Shown: positions 12,516 to 25,107 of the stretch, piece after piece | Layout: every line of letters starts with the position of its first letter | Position numbering within the stretch: the stretch's first letter is position 1 | Origin: Solanum dulcamara | Taxonomy: Eukaryota; Streptophyta; Magnoliopsida; Solanales; Solanaceae | DNA: 64,000 nucleotides | Direction of reading: 5' to 3' | Assembly (NCBI RefSeq): GCF_947179165.1 | Contig: NC_077242.1 | Span: 24,319,097-24,383,096 of the forward strand | Notes under the pieces: model-generated | Database searches by the model: none | Told to the model about the DNA's origin: nothing | Seen by the model: the letters and a program-made list of their open reading frames with translations, nothing else | Translations under genes and position numbers: made by a program

Positions 12516-15155
12516 ATAAGACTCCCTTTTTATCATAGACATTGTTTTCATAAACATATATTTGGAGTCAAGGCTTTCAAGTAGAACTTCATTGAAAATA
12601 TAGTAAAACTAGGAGGGTTTAAATCACTTTAACTTTCAAACATGTAGGTAAATGAAATTATGCATAAATACTTTGAAATCCATTAATTAAAAATCATGCT
12701 TTAAACAACCCACCATGAATTTCAAGAACCTTTAAAGAGATAAATAGAGAAATTAATTTCAAACCATCAATTCATACGTATGAAATTATTTTATATCAAA
12801 ATAGATCAAAAATTATTTTAAGTAGAAATAAGAGTTACCCATAAGAAACTATTACTTAAAATCAAGATATTTAATTGAAAGAGTTTTGAATTACATGATT
12901 TGAAAAAACCCATGGGTAAACACCCACATACCTTTGAGTAAAGTTTGAAAAGAATTGGGTAAATAAGCATAATTTATCATATAATCCAAATACTTTAGGC
13001 TTGAGAGTGGAAGGAAACTCTCATTGTAGCCTTACATACTTGGAATCCAAAGCCTTACTCAGAATCAAAGGACTTAATAAACACTCTTGAATCCTTATCT
13101 TTTCTCCACGCCGGAGCATTTTGTGTACTACCCAGAGTATATGAATCCACAAAATAGTATTTCTACACTACTAAGAACTAAAAATATATTTTGAGAATGA
13201 GTAAAGAAGTGTATAGAGAGAAGAGTTACTTGAGAAAGCTTGATGAACTAAATGATGAAATAAGGTATTTATTTATAGGTGTGAAGGAGGGACCTAACAA
13301 GAATAAAATAATTATAAAGAAAAATCTAAAAATTTAATGAAGAATTGTGATGTAATGAGTGATGTCAAATGGAGGACTATTGATATCATGGGTGATGTCA
13401 AATGGATCTAGATCTTTCATGGTTAGTGAGATGAATATATTTTTTTACAGAATACCTTCTTTTAGAGCTACGTTTGAACAAAATAACTTCCTAATTAGTA
13501 TTTGGTGTACCATATGAATTGTAGCTCTAGAAGTATCATTTAATGTTTTTCAAGAATCAACTGAATGAGGTCATCCTATATTGATATATGATTTTTCTTC
13601 TACAAACACTCTATTTTGTCAAAACACTAGGTCTTGCAAAGATTAATTTATTTGACCTACTTAACCTCTGATTCTTAAGTTGTGGTCTTGATAAAAATTA
13701 TATGTAATGATGTTGGGTTATTTAGAAATTTTTATCACCTAATTTCGACCATCTTATGAAAATTTAGGCCCAAACTACAAAAGAAGTATCATTTTCATCT
13801 ATATTTGGGGTAAGGCGTCATTCCTAGATATATTTCTCCCCTATTTGATTCTGAGCCATTACTTGATCCCATAACTTGTAGTTTAGTGATAGGCCTTTTG
13901 TATCTTATTTGAGCTTAGGATTATATTGTTGGTTCCAAGGTTATGTGCAAGCATCTGTTGGATCCCAGGTTAGTAATCTCTACTTTAATAGCGTGGTTTG
14001 GTTGGCCATATATTTATTTAACTTTGAGTGCCTTATTTGGATGATGGTGATGGCATGTATTGCATTGTTTGTTCATTCTCATGGATTTCATGCTATGATC
14101 CCGACTCATGCATTGATATATTTATTGTTCACATTGAAATCTTTATCTCTTTTACTTATCTTTTATTCTAAATTGGTTTTAACGGGAGTTGTACCACTTG
14201 GATCACTTACTGATTTTTGATATTTTAAGGCGTCAGGGATGCACTCATGTTTTACTTGGCTAATCTATGCATCGACGCTCTTTTTTTCATATGGATTGTT
14301 GACGCCCCTGGGATACTCTTGCTAGCTGAGTGGGTGCCCCTGGGAGCTTACTGTCTATTTGGGTGGTCCTCGGGTTTACTCTTTCTAGCTAGGTAGGTGC
14401 CCCTTAGAGTTTACTGGTTGGATAGGCGACCTTTTTTAGGGGATTTATGTTTAGAGGTTTTGGATGGTTAGAGATGATACTACAAGTTTTTACCGCAAAC
14501 TTGCATTCATACATATCGCCTATCACCATTAAATTTGATACCCCCGATTTTATGGTGTCCAAGGGTTATGATTGCTGTGTGTACCATTCGGGGTTATGGA
14601 TATCTGGTTGGTTATTATTTGATTATAAATTTTTTTACCTTGTATTTCTTTTTTAGTTGATTAATCGTGTGGCTTATTCTGGACTTGTTGTTGGTACTCC
14701 CTTTTAGGTTGAGTTGGATTAGTATTTAGGTTGTTATACGGTTAGTGGTGACATTCGGCATTTTTCCCTTGTTTAGTTGACTCCTATTGTACTTCTTTTT
14801 TAGAGTATGTAGGACTTGCGCTTACATGAAAATTCTTTGCCGTTTCCTTTACTCCATGTGATTCTATTTTTCATTCTCATTAATTGTTCTAGCATGTTAT
14901 ATCTCTCGGGTAGTTACTTGTGATGTACTTAGTTTATTTTCATGTTACTTATACTTGCTTTATTTATGGATCTCAGTTGGCTTATGCATATTACTATTCG
15001 TTTGGTCCTCATATTACACTTCTGCACCCTGTAGATCATAGTACAGGTTATCGCTGGTGATTTGGATTTTTGTGCCAGGCATCTTGGATTAAGAGATTTT
15101 ATGAGCTCCCGGCTTTTTGAGTTGCTGATTTCCATCTATTTTGGATTAGTACTAG
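12516..15155. other. Anonymous old sequence flanking the nest
   Basis: No convincing gene. Reading frames here (for example a hydrophobic one at 13909-14220) lack any recognisable domain. A TATTTATTTATAG stretch at 13266-13278 could be a reversed TATA box of an old LTR. A small tandem repeat sits at 14301-14426. The last five bases, ACTAG, are the left target duplication of element B. Confidence 0.5.
14301..14426. repeat. Four-unit imperfect ~32-bp tandem repeat
   Basis: Units share a core of GTGCCCCTGGGAG, then a TTTACT-like block, then TAGCTxGGTGG. Starts are near 14301, 14334, 14367 and 14399. Unit lengths vary by 1-3 bases and no reading frame persists through it. Confidence 0.65.
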
Positions 15156-17385
15156 TTTCATGCCCCGAGTCTACACCCTAGTTGTGGCAAGCGCTTATTA
15201 ACCATTGTCGATTTCCAAGCGAACCTTCGCCTAGCTAGTACTCAGCGGAAGACTCATCTCAACGGGAATAGTATTATAATGGTGAGCATTTGAAATACTT
15301 TGAAAGTAAAATCATGCATCTCAAAATAAATATCTGAATGTTTATCGTCAGAATGTCTATCAAAATACTATTTAAATACATAACTCTTAAGGATGAACTC
15401 GAAACTCTGTCTGTCTATTCTATAAAGACTCTAAATTGACTCTAAAAATAGGTACTAGGATAGGCGCGTTGCTACCTAAAAACACTAGTAAGTAAAGAAT
15501 GAAGTAAAGACTCAAGAGAAACTCTGAATGAAAAGACGTCTCACCAAAGCTGGATGGAAATCTGATTTTCAATGATGCGCCTGTTGAGGATCTCTATCAC
15601 CTGGTTTGCATCATAAAATGATACACCACTAAAGGGCATCAGTATATGGAATGTATATTATGGAAAATAGTTGGAAAGAATCTTACTCAAGAATACTCAA
15701 CTCAACTCAAAATAATGGATATTCAATTAAGTTAACTCTGAAATAGCTCAACCCAGTAAAGCGTGCAATATGTATAATTAATACAATTCTTTAAAAGATA
15801 TAAATCAATAATGAACCTCAATATAAAATAAGAATTTTTCTCTTTAAGGAGTTTTTCTAACTGACAACCATCACTATGAACCTCATGATGATACCAAAAA
15901 CTACTATCGTTGTCACAACCATTCAATACCTTGCTAGGGTAGGGGACGTAAACTCATATTATGGATCCAATAAAAAGCCTTCAATGAGGCTAATGGGGAA
16001 TCTCCCAATGAATAACACGATCCTATCCTACGCTAACTATATATTTTATGGGGTTTGAGTTATTCTATACTCTTACCCAAATCAGTTCTCAATACTACTT
16101 CAAATAATATATTTATTATGCTCATATCTCAGGTGAGTGTGTGTACTAAATTAACTCATTTAGTCTCATTTGACTTTACTCAATTAGCTAAACTCTTCTC
16201 AACTCAACTCTTCTCTTTAAAAGAATTATACTTTGTCAATCCCAGTATATGCATAAAATATACTTTAACTTCTCAACTCAGTCTCAAAAACACTACTTAA
16301 ATGTATTATAACTCAAACTCATTTAGACTCGATTATGATCATGCTCAAAATAGTGAACAAAGTATTTCTCAAAACTCGAACTCATGATGAAACTCTTTGT
16401 CAATTAAAAGATAAAATATATCATTCTTCAATCTCAAATTAATGCATAAAATATTAATAATAAAAATACTCAAGTAGGGTTCATGTGAATGTACTCATGA
16501 ACAACAATTCAAGAACTCAAATTATGGGAATCATCATAATATACTCATATATATAAAGAAATCAATAAGGATATACATAGATAATTCAAGAACTCAACTT
16601 AATTGGATTGAAACTCAAACTCAATCTTGATTGAGATGTAGGGAACAAGGACAAACTTAGTCCAACATTGTGATTAGCTCTACATACTTGACCTAACAGA
16701 ATCTCAAAGAAATTAGGTGAAATGCTTGAACCCTAGCTTTTCTCCTTCTCTCCAATCCCTGATCTTAAAATATTCTAAGCATTAATAAGAGAAAATCCTC
16801 GTTGGGTACTGATAAGAGACATATTTTAGTCTAAAACCATCAGGATTTTTGTTTGGGAAAGGTGCAAAAGGACCAAACTAACCCTCATTTAAAGCTGGGT
16901 TTGGGCCGTTATGGTCTCTTCTACAGACCATTGAAGGCCGGATGTAGAAACTTGGGCAAAACAATTGATCTCATTGTTTCATGGCTTAGTGGGTCTATGA
17001 CTAACTTCCTATAGGTCATAGACCCTAGGGTGAATCGTGGAGATGGCTCGTATAGCTCAACTGGTAGAATCGATTTGGGGTCTATGGAGCCTTCTCTATT
17101 GGTTGTGCAAATTTATACGGGTCGTCAACCTGGTCGTAGTCCCATCACATTACGATTGACCCTACAGGTCATAAGGTCTTGTACGGGTTGTAGACATGGA
17201 TTATAAGAGGGTTCTTGGCTACTAAGAATTCGGCTAAGTGTGGAGGGGTTATATTTGCCCATTATGACTTGTAGGACTTCCTACAAGTTGTAGGACCTCT
17301 CATAGCTCACTGACAGCATTAAATTCTCACTATATTTAGGCTCTTCGAAATTAAATCTAGGTTAAAAATGGTACAGGATATCACA
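15156..17385 (-). repeat. Element B 3' LTR
   Basis: The left edge is TTTCATGCCCCGAGTC, aligning with TGTCATGTCGTGAGTC at 22424, so the terminal dinucleotide has mutated. The right edge is GATATCACA, next to a polypurine tract. It is 2230 bases long. The region 16900-17300 has several semi-palindromic CTACGGGTCGTAG-like blocks, also present in the 50460-50930 half of the other LTR. Confidence 0.9.
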
Positions 17386-17402
17386 ATATCTCTCCCTTGG
17401 GA
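17386..17402 (-). promoter_or_regulatory. Element B polypurine tract
   Basis: The minus strand reads TCCCAAGGGAGAGATAT directly before the 3' LTR. It would prime plus-strand cDNA synthesis and it fixes the LTR boundary. Compare the element C2 tract at 47375-47390. Confidence 0.85.
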
Positions 17403-17449
17403 TCATTCATCTTTTAATGATGTCCAAACTAATAATTTACTCAAGGCAC

Positions 17450-18985
17450 AAATGCAATGCAAGAATTCAATACTCAACTCAAGAATAACTACTCAAAACT
17501 CAACTCAAGAATAACTAACTCTAGGATAGGAATTGGAATATTACCTTCAACATTTATACTAGGAGGAACAAATAGATGCGGGTACTTGTCTTTGATATAC
17601 TCTTCAAATTCCCATGTAGCCTACTCAACAAATTTCTTTCACCATAAAATTTGACTGACGTGACCTCTTTGGTCCTCAACTTGCAATTTGATGATCAAGA
17701 ATTTGAATAAGAATTTCCTCATAAGACAAGCTATCTTCCATACCAATATTTTATGTCGAAACAATGAGTGAAGGATCTCCTAAACACTTCTTAAGCATCA
17801 AAATGTGAAACGATGGATGGACGACAACTAACTATGATGGAAGGTCTAACTCATAGGTGACATTGCTAACTCTCTTAATCATCTGCTAAGGACCAATGTA
17901 ATGGGTACTAAGATTTCCCTTCTTCCTAAATCTCATAATGGGTGAAACCTCCAAATACACTCAATCATTTACCTCAAACTCTAAGTCTCTTTTTCTTACA
18001 TCGTTGTACGACTTCTGACGACTTTGCATAGTTTTCAACCTCCCTTGATGGATCTTCACTTTATCCATGGCCTGATGAACCAAGTCTAGCCCTATCAACT
18101 CAGCTTCACCAACTTTGAACCAACCAATTGGTGATCAATATCTCCTTCCATAAAGAGCCTAATAAGAAGCCATTTCAATACTCGAATGAAAATTGTTGTT
18201 TTACAGAAACTTAATAAGAGGAAAGTGATCATCCCAATTTCCTTTGAAATCAATAATAAAAAATCTCAACATATCCTTAAGAGTCTGAATAGTATGCTCC
18301 GCCTGACCATTTCTCTAAGGATGAAAGCAGGGAACTAAGATACACCTTTTAACCCAACCTCTCTAAAATGACTTCAAAAATTATGTAGTGAATTGAGCTC
18401 CTATGTCTGAGATGATAGACAAGGGAACTACATGAAGTTGGACTATCTCTCGATTGTACAGTATTTCAGTATCCTCAATTGAATTTGTAGTCTTAATGGG
18501 CAAGGACTAGGTTGATTTGGTCATCCTATAAATAATCACCCAAATGAATCATGGTGCCTACGAGATCGAGGTAAACCTATAATGAAGTCCATATTAATAA
18601 TATCTCACTTTTACTTTGGTAACTCTATATTCTGAGCTATACCACAAGGCCTTTGAAGCTCAACTTTGACTTGTTGGAAATTTGGCGACTTGGAAACAAA
18701 GTCTATTATATCTCTTTCCATACAATTCCACCAATATACTTCTCTCAAGTCATGGTACATTTTTGTGGAAGCTTAATGAGTAGAATATCTGTAGCTATGG
18801 GCTTCTACCATTATTGTACCTCCAAGTCCATCAATACACAGAACACACAATGTACCTTGATATCTCAACACTCTATATCCCCTTTTGGAAAAATATATCA
18901 CTTTGTTCCCATGAACATCTTCTTTTAATTGAAGTAGAATAGGGTTTGGCATTGTTTTTCCTTCACTTGCACAACTATTGAGGAT
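17450..18985 (-). pseudogene. Element B integrase, heavily degenerate
   Basis: On the minus strand, recognisable blocks include the core (IISDIGAQFT near 18420, [11 protein letters not shown] near 18300, then [10 protein letters not shown] near 18240) and the region after it (ALYGRRY and PIGWFKVGEAELIG near 18130, FHILMLKKCLGDPSL near 17790, SLSYEEILIQILDHQ near 17720). The first catalytic Asp is Tyr (WVIIYRMTKS). The second Asp and the Glu remain. Stops and frameshifts are frequent. The family match is to the same Tekay/Del-like group. Confidence 0.8.
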
Positions 18986-20560
18986 TCTACCCTATCCTAA
19001 ACAATACCACCTCCCTCATCAGAGTCCACAAGAAGAACTATGAAACGTGCAAGTTTATGCATTTCCTTAGATAACTCTTTGTTTTATTGTTCAACATGAG
19101 AAGTACTCTCCATGGATAACCTGCTAAGAGTATCAAAAATAACATTACCTTTACCTGGATGGTAGAGAATGCTCATATTATAATCCTTGAGCAGCTCAAG
19201 TCATCTCCTCTACCTCAGCTTCAACACTTTCTGAATAAACCCATATTGTAGGCTATTGTGATTAGTGAACACATCAACATGCAGGCATAAATATAATGAC
19301 ACCAAATCTTGAGAGCAGATACTACTACTGCCAACTCAGGGTTCATGAATTAGATAATTCCTTTCGTGAATATTAAGTAGTTTGGAAGCACATATTATTA
19401 CATTACCTTTCTTCATCAAAACACAATCGATTCCAACTCTGGATGCATCAAAATAAATGATAAAATCATATGTTCCCTTAGGCATGGACAAAACTGGAGC
19501 AGTAGTCAATCTCGTTTTCAACTCTTCAAAACTTTTCTCACATTTAACTGACCATTGGAACATAGTATTCTTCTGAGTCAACTTATTTAATGGATGATAT
19601 AGATGAAAATCTCTCCACAAACTTCCTATATTAACCAGCTAAATCCAAGAAACTTCTTATGTCCATTGGCGATGTAGGTTAGGGCTTTCTTTATAGCTTT
19701 AATTCTCTGTGAATCTACTCGAATATAGTCACCAAAAACTATATGGCCTAGGAATTCCATAGATGCAAGCCATAACTCATACTTAGAAAATTTAGCATAC
19801 AACTCTATATTCTTAAGAGTTGGGAAAACAATTATGAGATGGTTGGCATAGTCCTCCTCATTTCTAGAGTAGATCAAAGTATCCTTGATAAACATAATAA
19901 CAAACATGTCTAGGTACTTCTTGAATACTATATTCATGATATCTATGAATATTGCAGAAGGTTAGTCAAAGCAAAGGAAATAACTAGGAACTCATAGTGA
20001 CCATATATGGTTCTAAAGGTTGTCTTTGAAATGTCACTTTATCTTACCTTCAACTGATGATAGCCTGATCTGAGGTCTATCTTAGACAAAACAAGTGGAA
20101 CACTAAAGTTTGTAGGACAGGTTATCAATTCTCAAAAGAGGATAATTATTTTTTATAGTGACCTCATTCAACGGACGGTGGTCAATACATATTCTCAAGG
20201 AACCATTATTCTTTCGTACGAATAGGAAAAGAGAGGCCAATGGTGAGACACTCAGCCTAATGAATCCCTTATCTAGAAGGTCTCTCCATTGCTTCAACTC
20301 TTTTAACTCGACTGGAGCTATTTGATATGGAAGAATAGAGATAGGTTAAGTATTAGGAAAAACAACTATTCCGAAGTCTATCTCCCAATCAGGAGGGACT
20401 CCAGGTAAATCCTCAGGAAACACTTCAAGAAACTCACTCACAACTTGAACTGACTAAATGGATGGTGTCTCCACACTATTATCTCTAAATCGAACAATAT
20501 GGTAGATACACCCTTTAGAGACTAATTTTTTGTCCTTAAGGTAAGAAATGAATTGACCCT
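18986..20560 (-). pseudogene. Element B reverse transcriptase and RNase H, degenerate
   Basis: The RT fingers are visible at 20297-20103 ([16 protein letters not shown]...[21 protein letters not shown]). The palm and thumb are at 19937-19626. RNase H begins at 19620-19336 (SFEELKTRLTTAPVLSMPKG...YFDASRVGIDCVLM). The catalytic FIDD box reads FIKD at 19881-19892, so one of the two essential Asp residues is Lys. The palm between 20100 and 19940 contains stops and a frameshift. RNase H keeps the first Asp in YFDAS. Inactive. Confidence 0.85.
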
Positions 20561-20990
20561 TATGTATTTCTAGACTGCCCTTCCACTCTATAATTAACTC
20601 ATTAGGAAATTTATATATGACAACTCAAGTTCAATAATCAATAAGGCATAAAAGGAATGAAGCCAATCCATGCCAAGAATGACATCGAAGCCTACCATGT
20701 TTAACTCAACTAAGTATGTTGAAGTGTCTCTATGATAGATAGTACTGTACAATCTCGATTGACACTTTTCTCTAAAATAGACTTACCAAAAGGAGTAGAA
20801 GCACTAAAAATCTCTAAGAGTTGCTCAGGAAGGATCCCAAACATAATAGTTACATAAGGAGTCACAAAAGATAGTAGCACCTGAATCAAGTAATTCATAA
20901 ACATCATGAGAAAAGAGTCGAAGCAAACCAGTGACAACATCTGGCGAGTTTTCTTGGTCTTGGAGACTAGCCATAGCATACAGACGGTTT
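20561..20990 (-). pseudogene. Element B protease, frameshifted
   Basis: The frame 20979-20710 covers most of the domain. The active-site triplet Asp-Ser-Gly (LLDSGATI) is encoded around 20893-20870, but in a different frame from the sequence before it, so a small indel separates gag from the active site. Downstream, the GFDVILGMDWLHS block near 20690-20650 is intact. It lies between the Gag zinc knuckle and the RT linker, as expected. Confidence 0.75.
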
Positions 20991-22208
20991 GAACCTCCGC
21001 TTGCTCCTAAATTAGGATCTCTCTGATTACCTCTACTAGTGGTACTGCTGAAGATGATTGGGCTATATTGCCCTTATTACCTTTCTTGTCTAATGGACAA
21101 TCTCTCATAAATTAACCTATCTAGAAACACTTATAGCAACTATTTATGTCATCATAAAACTCTCCCAAATGATGTCCTCCATACTTACCACAAGGTGGCT
21201 TGCATGAAGAACCTTAAGACACACTACCTTAAGACTATGAACCTGGGTCTCTGAAATTCTGATTACCTTGAGATCTTTGACCACTCCTATAGTTAGATAC
21301 TTTTGAACTAGCTGAAGATGGTGCATGACTAGAAAACCTCCACTAAAAGAATGAACGGTTGCCAGTACCACTCTTTTGGTAGTTAGACTTATTACCTGTG
21401 AACTTAACTTTCTAAATCTGGTGCTTTTAATATCCTTCCTCTTCTTTTCCACAACCTGTTAGGCATACACCATAAGTCTGGAAGTGTCCATATCCGAAAT
21501 TAATAAAGCTGCCTCACACTCCTTCTTCGCACTCCTTCTTAGGCTAGAGACAAATACCCTCATATTGGTTCTCAAATCTAGAACTATTTTGGGAGCATAC
21601 CTAGATAGTTGGATGAACTTAAGGTTGTACTCACTCACAACCAACACCTATTGCTTACCTCAGCTCTTGTGGAAAGAAATGGGTTAGGCAGGCATTCTCA
21701 AACTCCTCCTAAATAACAAGCACAATATCATTTCTACGATTCTCCTCCTACTGGTTATACTAGACATTTGTAGCATCCTTTAGCGGGTAGAAAACAATCT
21801 CAACTCCTCATATCTCAACCGTATGCATATATTTGAGAATCTTCCACATATCATTAAAATTTTGGGGATCCTTCTCAACTTAGAACACAATGAAGACCGG
21901 TCAATTAATCTTTAGAAAGTCTCTAATTCTAGTTGTAGGCGATTCTTGAGAATTAGAACAAGTAAATGGGGTGCTCCGACGACCACACTAAGTAGCCATC
22001 AACTGAGTCAATATAAAAATTTCTTCTCTAAACTCCTTCTCAAAATTCATAGTAAACTGAGCAGTCTGAGTATTCTATGGAACCTCTTGAGTTCCATATT
22101 CAACCTCAGGCTTCGTTGTTTGGGCTTGGTTTTTGGTCTGTATTCTAAATGGTGGTGGAATCTTGTCGTCGACAACATTCCCTCACTCAAAGTGCATTTG
22201 AAAGGCAT
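20991..22208 (-). pseudogene. Element B gag, degenerate
   Basis: The ATG at 22208-22206 (MPFKCTLSEG) lies about 210 bases inside the LTR and is the likely start. Capsid remnants occur at 21647-21459 (VVSEYNLKFIQLSRYAPKIV, then KKECEAALLISDMDTSRL). The nucleocapsid follows at 21452-21144. The zinc knuckle near 21135-21100 reads CYKC with stop codons at later positions, including where the His is expected. Several frames are needed to read the whole. Confidence 0.8.
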
Positions 22209-22407
22209 GATCTAAAAATGTGAAACACATGAATTAGAAGGAGATTTTATAGAGTTAAACTCTATCACACACACTAGAGTATGAAACAAGTGAAAAAATT
22301 CCTAAAGTCCCAAAGCCTCTCAATTAAAAATATGGCATACTTCACATCGATAAGAAGGACTCTACTAGACTCAGATACATAGACATCCTAGGTCACTTGA
22401 ACTCTTT

Positions 22408-22419
22408 TCTTTGATACCA
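22408..22419 (-). promoter_or_regulatory. Element B primer binding site
   Basis: The minus strand reads TGGTATCAAAGA, four bases inside the LTR. It matches the initiator-Met tRNA site TGGTATCAGAGC at 10 of 12 positions. Confidence 0.8.
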
Positions 22420-22423
22420 AGTT

Positions 22424-23884
22424 TGTCATGTCGTGAGTCTACACCTTAGGTGTGGCTCGCACTCGGAAACCATTGTTGGTTTTCAAGTGAACCATAAGCC
22501 TAGATAATTACTCAATAGAAGACTCAACTCAACAGAAAAAGTATTATAATTATGAGCATTTAAAATACTTTGAAAGTAAACTCATACATCCCAAAATAAA
22601 TATCTGAATGTATATCAAAATACTATTTAAAATATAACTCTGAAAGATGATCTCAAAACTGTGTCTATAGCTAGTTTATGAAGCCTCTAGCTAAGTCTGA
22701 AAATAGGTATCAAGACAGACCCAAGGCTACCTCAAATTACTAGTAAGTAAAGACTGAAGTACTGACTTAATGGCTCCTTTGAATGCAAAGAGGTCTCACC
22801 AAAACTGGATGGAAATTCGATCTTCAACAATGCATCTATTGAGGATCTCTATCACCTATCTCTACATCATAAAATGATGCAGCACCAAAGGGTGTCTATA
22901 CATGAAATGTACAGTATGTAAAATAGCTAAAAAGAAAATTACTCAAGAATACGCATGGAATGGATATTCAATTAACTCAACTAATAAATGGCTCAACTCA
23001 ATAAAGAATGCAATATGTATAATTAAGACAATGCTTTAAAATATATAAATGAATAATGAGACAAAGTATAAAAATAATATTTTTCTCTTTGGGGAGTTTC
23101 TCAAATCTAAAACCATCACTATGAGCCTCGTGCTGATACAACGAACTGATGTCATTGCCACAACCGCTCAATGTCTTGCCAAGGTAAGGGACACAAACTC
23201 ATCTTATGAATCCAATAAAAATCTCCATTGACTTAATGAGGAGTCTCCCAAATGAACGATACGATCTTATCCTACGCTAGCTGTGTAGTTTATGGGATTC
23301 AAGTTTTCTATACTACAAAATCGGTGCTCAATTAGCTTAATTCTTCTCAACTCAACTCTTCTCTTTAAAAGAATTATACTTTCTTAATATCAATAAATTC
23401 ATAAAATATACTTTAACTTCTCAACTCAGCCTCAAAATATGTATTTAAATTCATTTTAACTTAAACTCATTTAGATTTGATAATTATCATGCTCAAAATA
23501 GTGAACAAAGTATTTCTAAAAACTCAAACTCATACTCAAACTTTTTTTATTAAAAGATGAAATTTATCATTCTTTTATCTCAAATAAATGCAGAAAATAT
23601 AAATAATGTAAATACTCAACTAAGGTTCATGTCAATTTAGACATGAACGATAATTCAAGAAATCTAATAATGGGAAACATCACAATATACTCATATATAA
23701 AGAACTCAAAAAGGAATTACCTAGATAACTCAGGAACTCAATTTCATAGGATTGAAACTCAAACCTAATCTTGACTAAATGAAGATGTAGAGCATAAGAA
23801 CAAACTTAGACAAATATTTTAATTAGCATTACATACTAGGAATATCAATGATCTAATAAAAACTCGGATAAATTGGTTGAAACG
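22424..23884 (-). repeat. Element B 5' LTR, inner half (split by C1)
   Basis: Starts TGTCATGTCGTGAGTC and matches 15156-16720 along its length. It stops at 23884 where element C1 begins. The last five bases, AAACG, are the left copy of the C1 target duplication. The remainder of this LTR is at 50404-51000. Confidence 0.93.
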
Positions 23885-24836
23885 TGTAATATCCTTCAAA
23901 ATACTCTTAAGTGCCTTAAGAATGCTTTGAGAATAGGCCGCTCATTTAATGCATTATCCTTAATCTTTTTGGAAAATTTGAGTTCGGAATATCGATCAGG
24001 GGGTCAAAACCTATAGGAAAATAGTTTCGGTGGATTTTTAGGACCCGTAGATCAAAAGATAGATTTCTTAAGGAACTACGCAAACTAGTAAGGTGCAAGA
24101 CAAGTCAGCATTGTAGACTTGCTAGCCTCCCTGTTGCGGACCTGGCGATGATTTTCTGTCTGAATTTAGTTTTTAGCAAGGGAACTTTAGACTTTTCCCA
24201 AATTGTTAGCTAATGAACCTAAACATTTTTAAGACCTAATTCAACTCTATAAATTAACCTAAACCTCTAATTCTATTCATTCTTCTACAATTCACCTAGT
24301 CAAATATTTTAATTTGTACAAAAGACTCTCAAGAACTCCATTGAAGACTTCAAGTAAATTCACTCAAGGTCTACATCAAATCTCTCAAGTTCTTCCAAAT
24401 TATTTGGTATTATCACTTAAGGTATGTGGGTTTGATTCATGGATTCTTTCATCCATGAAGCCCAATAAACTTCTAAAATTTTCTATCAAATTAAAGTGTG
24501 GTATTTTATGGATTTTATGATATCTATTCCTATTGTATGAATTATGAATGAAAGTATGATCATGAGTCTATTTTGATATAAATTATTGGTTATTGCATTA
24601 AAATGAATTTTTTTCTATGAATTCTCCTATTTTAATCTCTAGGGTTCATGTAAATTATGAGCATTTTGAACTATACTTCCAAGGGATATTATCTATATGA
24701 ATTATGTAATTTCTAATATAAAATTTATGATCATGCATGTTTTCAAGTCAATTAAATAATTTTCAAAGGTAATTAATTGTGCAATTGAGTTATACTCTAA
24801 GTTCAAGGTGTGAGTTCCATGCAAGTTATGAAGAAA

Positions 24837-24920
24837 GGTGACTTAGGGCCCTATGTGCTGACCTAAAGCCTAGCCTAAAAGGTGACTTAGGGCCTTATGT
24901 GGTGACCTAAGGCCTAACGA
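24837..24920 (+). repeat. Twin GGTGACTTAGG/GGTGACCTAAGG block in C-family LTR
   Basis: Two ~45-bp units, each pairing GGTGACTTAGGGCC with GTGACCTAAGGCC. The same double unit is found in the other C-family LTRs at about 29228-29305, 30630-30700 and 48460-48535, so it is an ancestral feature of the LTR. Confidence 0.8.
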
Positions 24921-25052
24921 TATCAATTATGCAAATATGATTGTAATGATGAAAGGACAATTCTCACATAACAAGTATGTTATGAAAATAAGCTACTGTA
25001 TGATTTTAAACTTATGATCATGACTATGATATATGTAATTATGATTTCTATG

Positions 25053-25054
<2 letters not shown>

Positions 25055-25094
<40 letters not shown>

Positions 25095-25107
25095 ATATAT
25101 ATATATT
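25055..25107. repeat. (TA)n microsatellite in C1 5' LTR
   Basis: TA units with two GTATG interruptions near 25087-25092. The corresponding positions in 29430-29455 and 30830-30850 have no such run, so the expansion is specific to this copy. Confidence 0.95.

Noticed and set aside
13909..14220. 103-codon hydrophobic frame on the plus strand
   Set aside because: No recognisable domain, no supporting context, located in old repeat-like sequence; chance frame in T-rich DNA.
17045..17075. tRNA-like phrase TAGCTCAACTGGTAGAATCG resembling the D-arm region of a tRNA
   Set aside because: It lies in the element B LTR, no acceptor stem or T-arm follows, and the matching part of the other B LTR is not tRNA-like.
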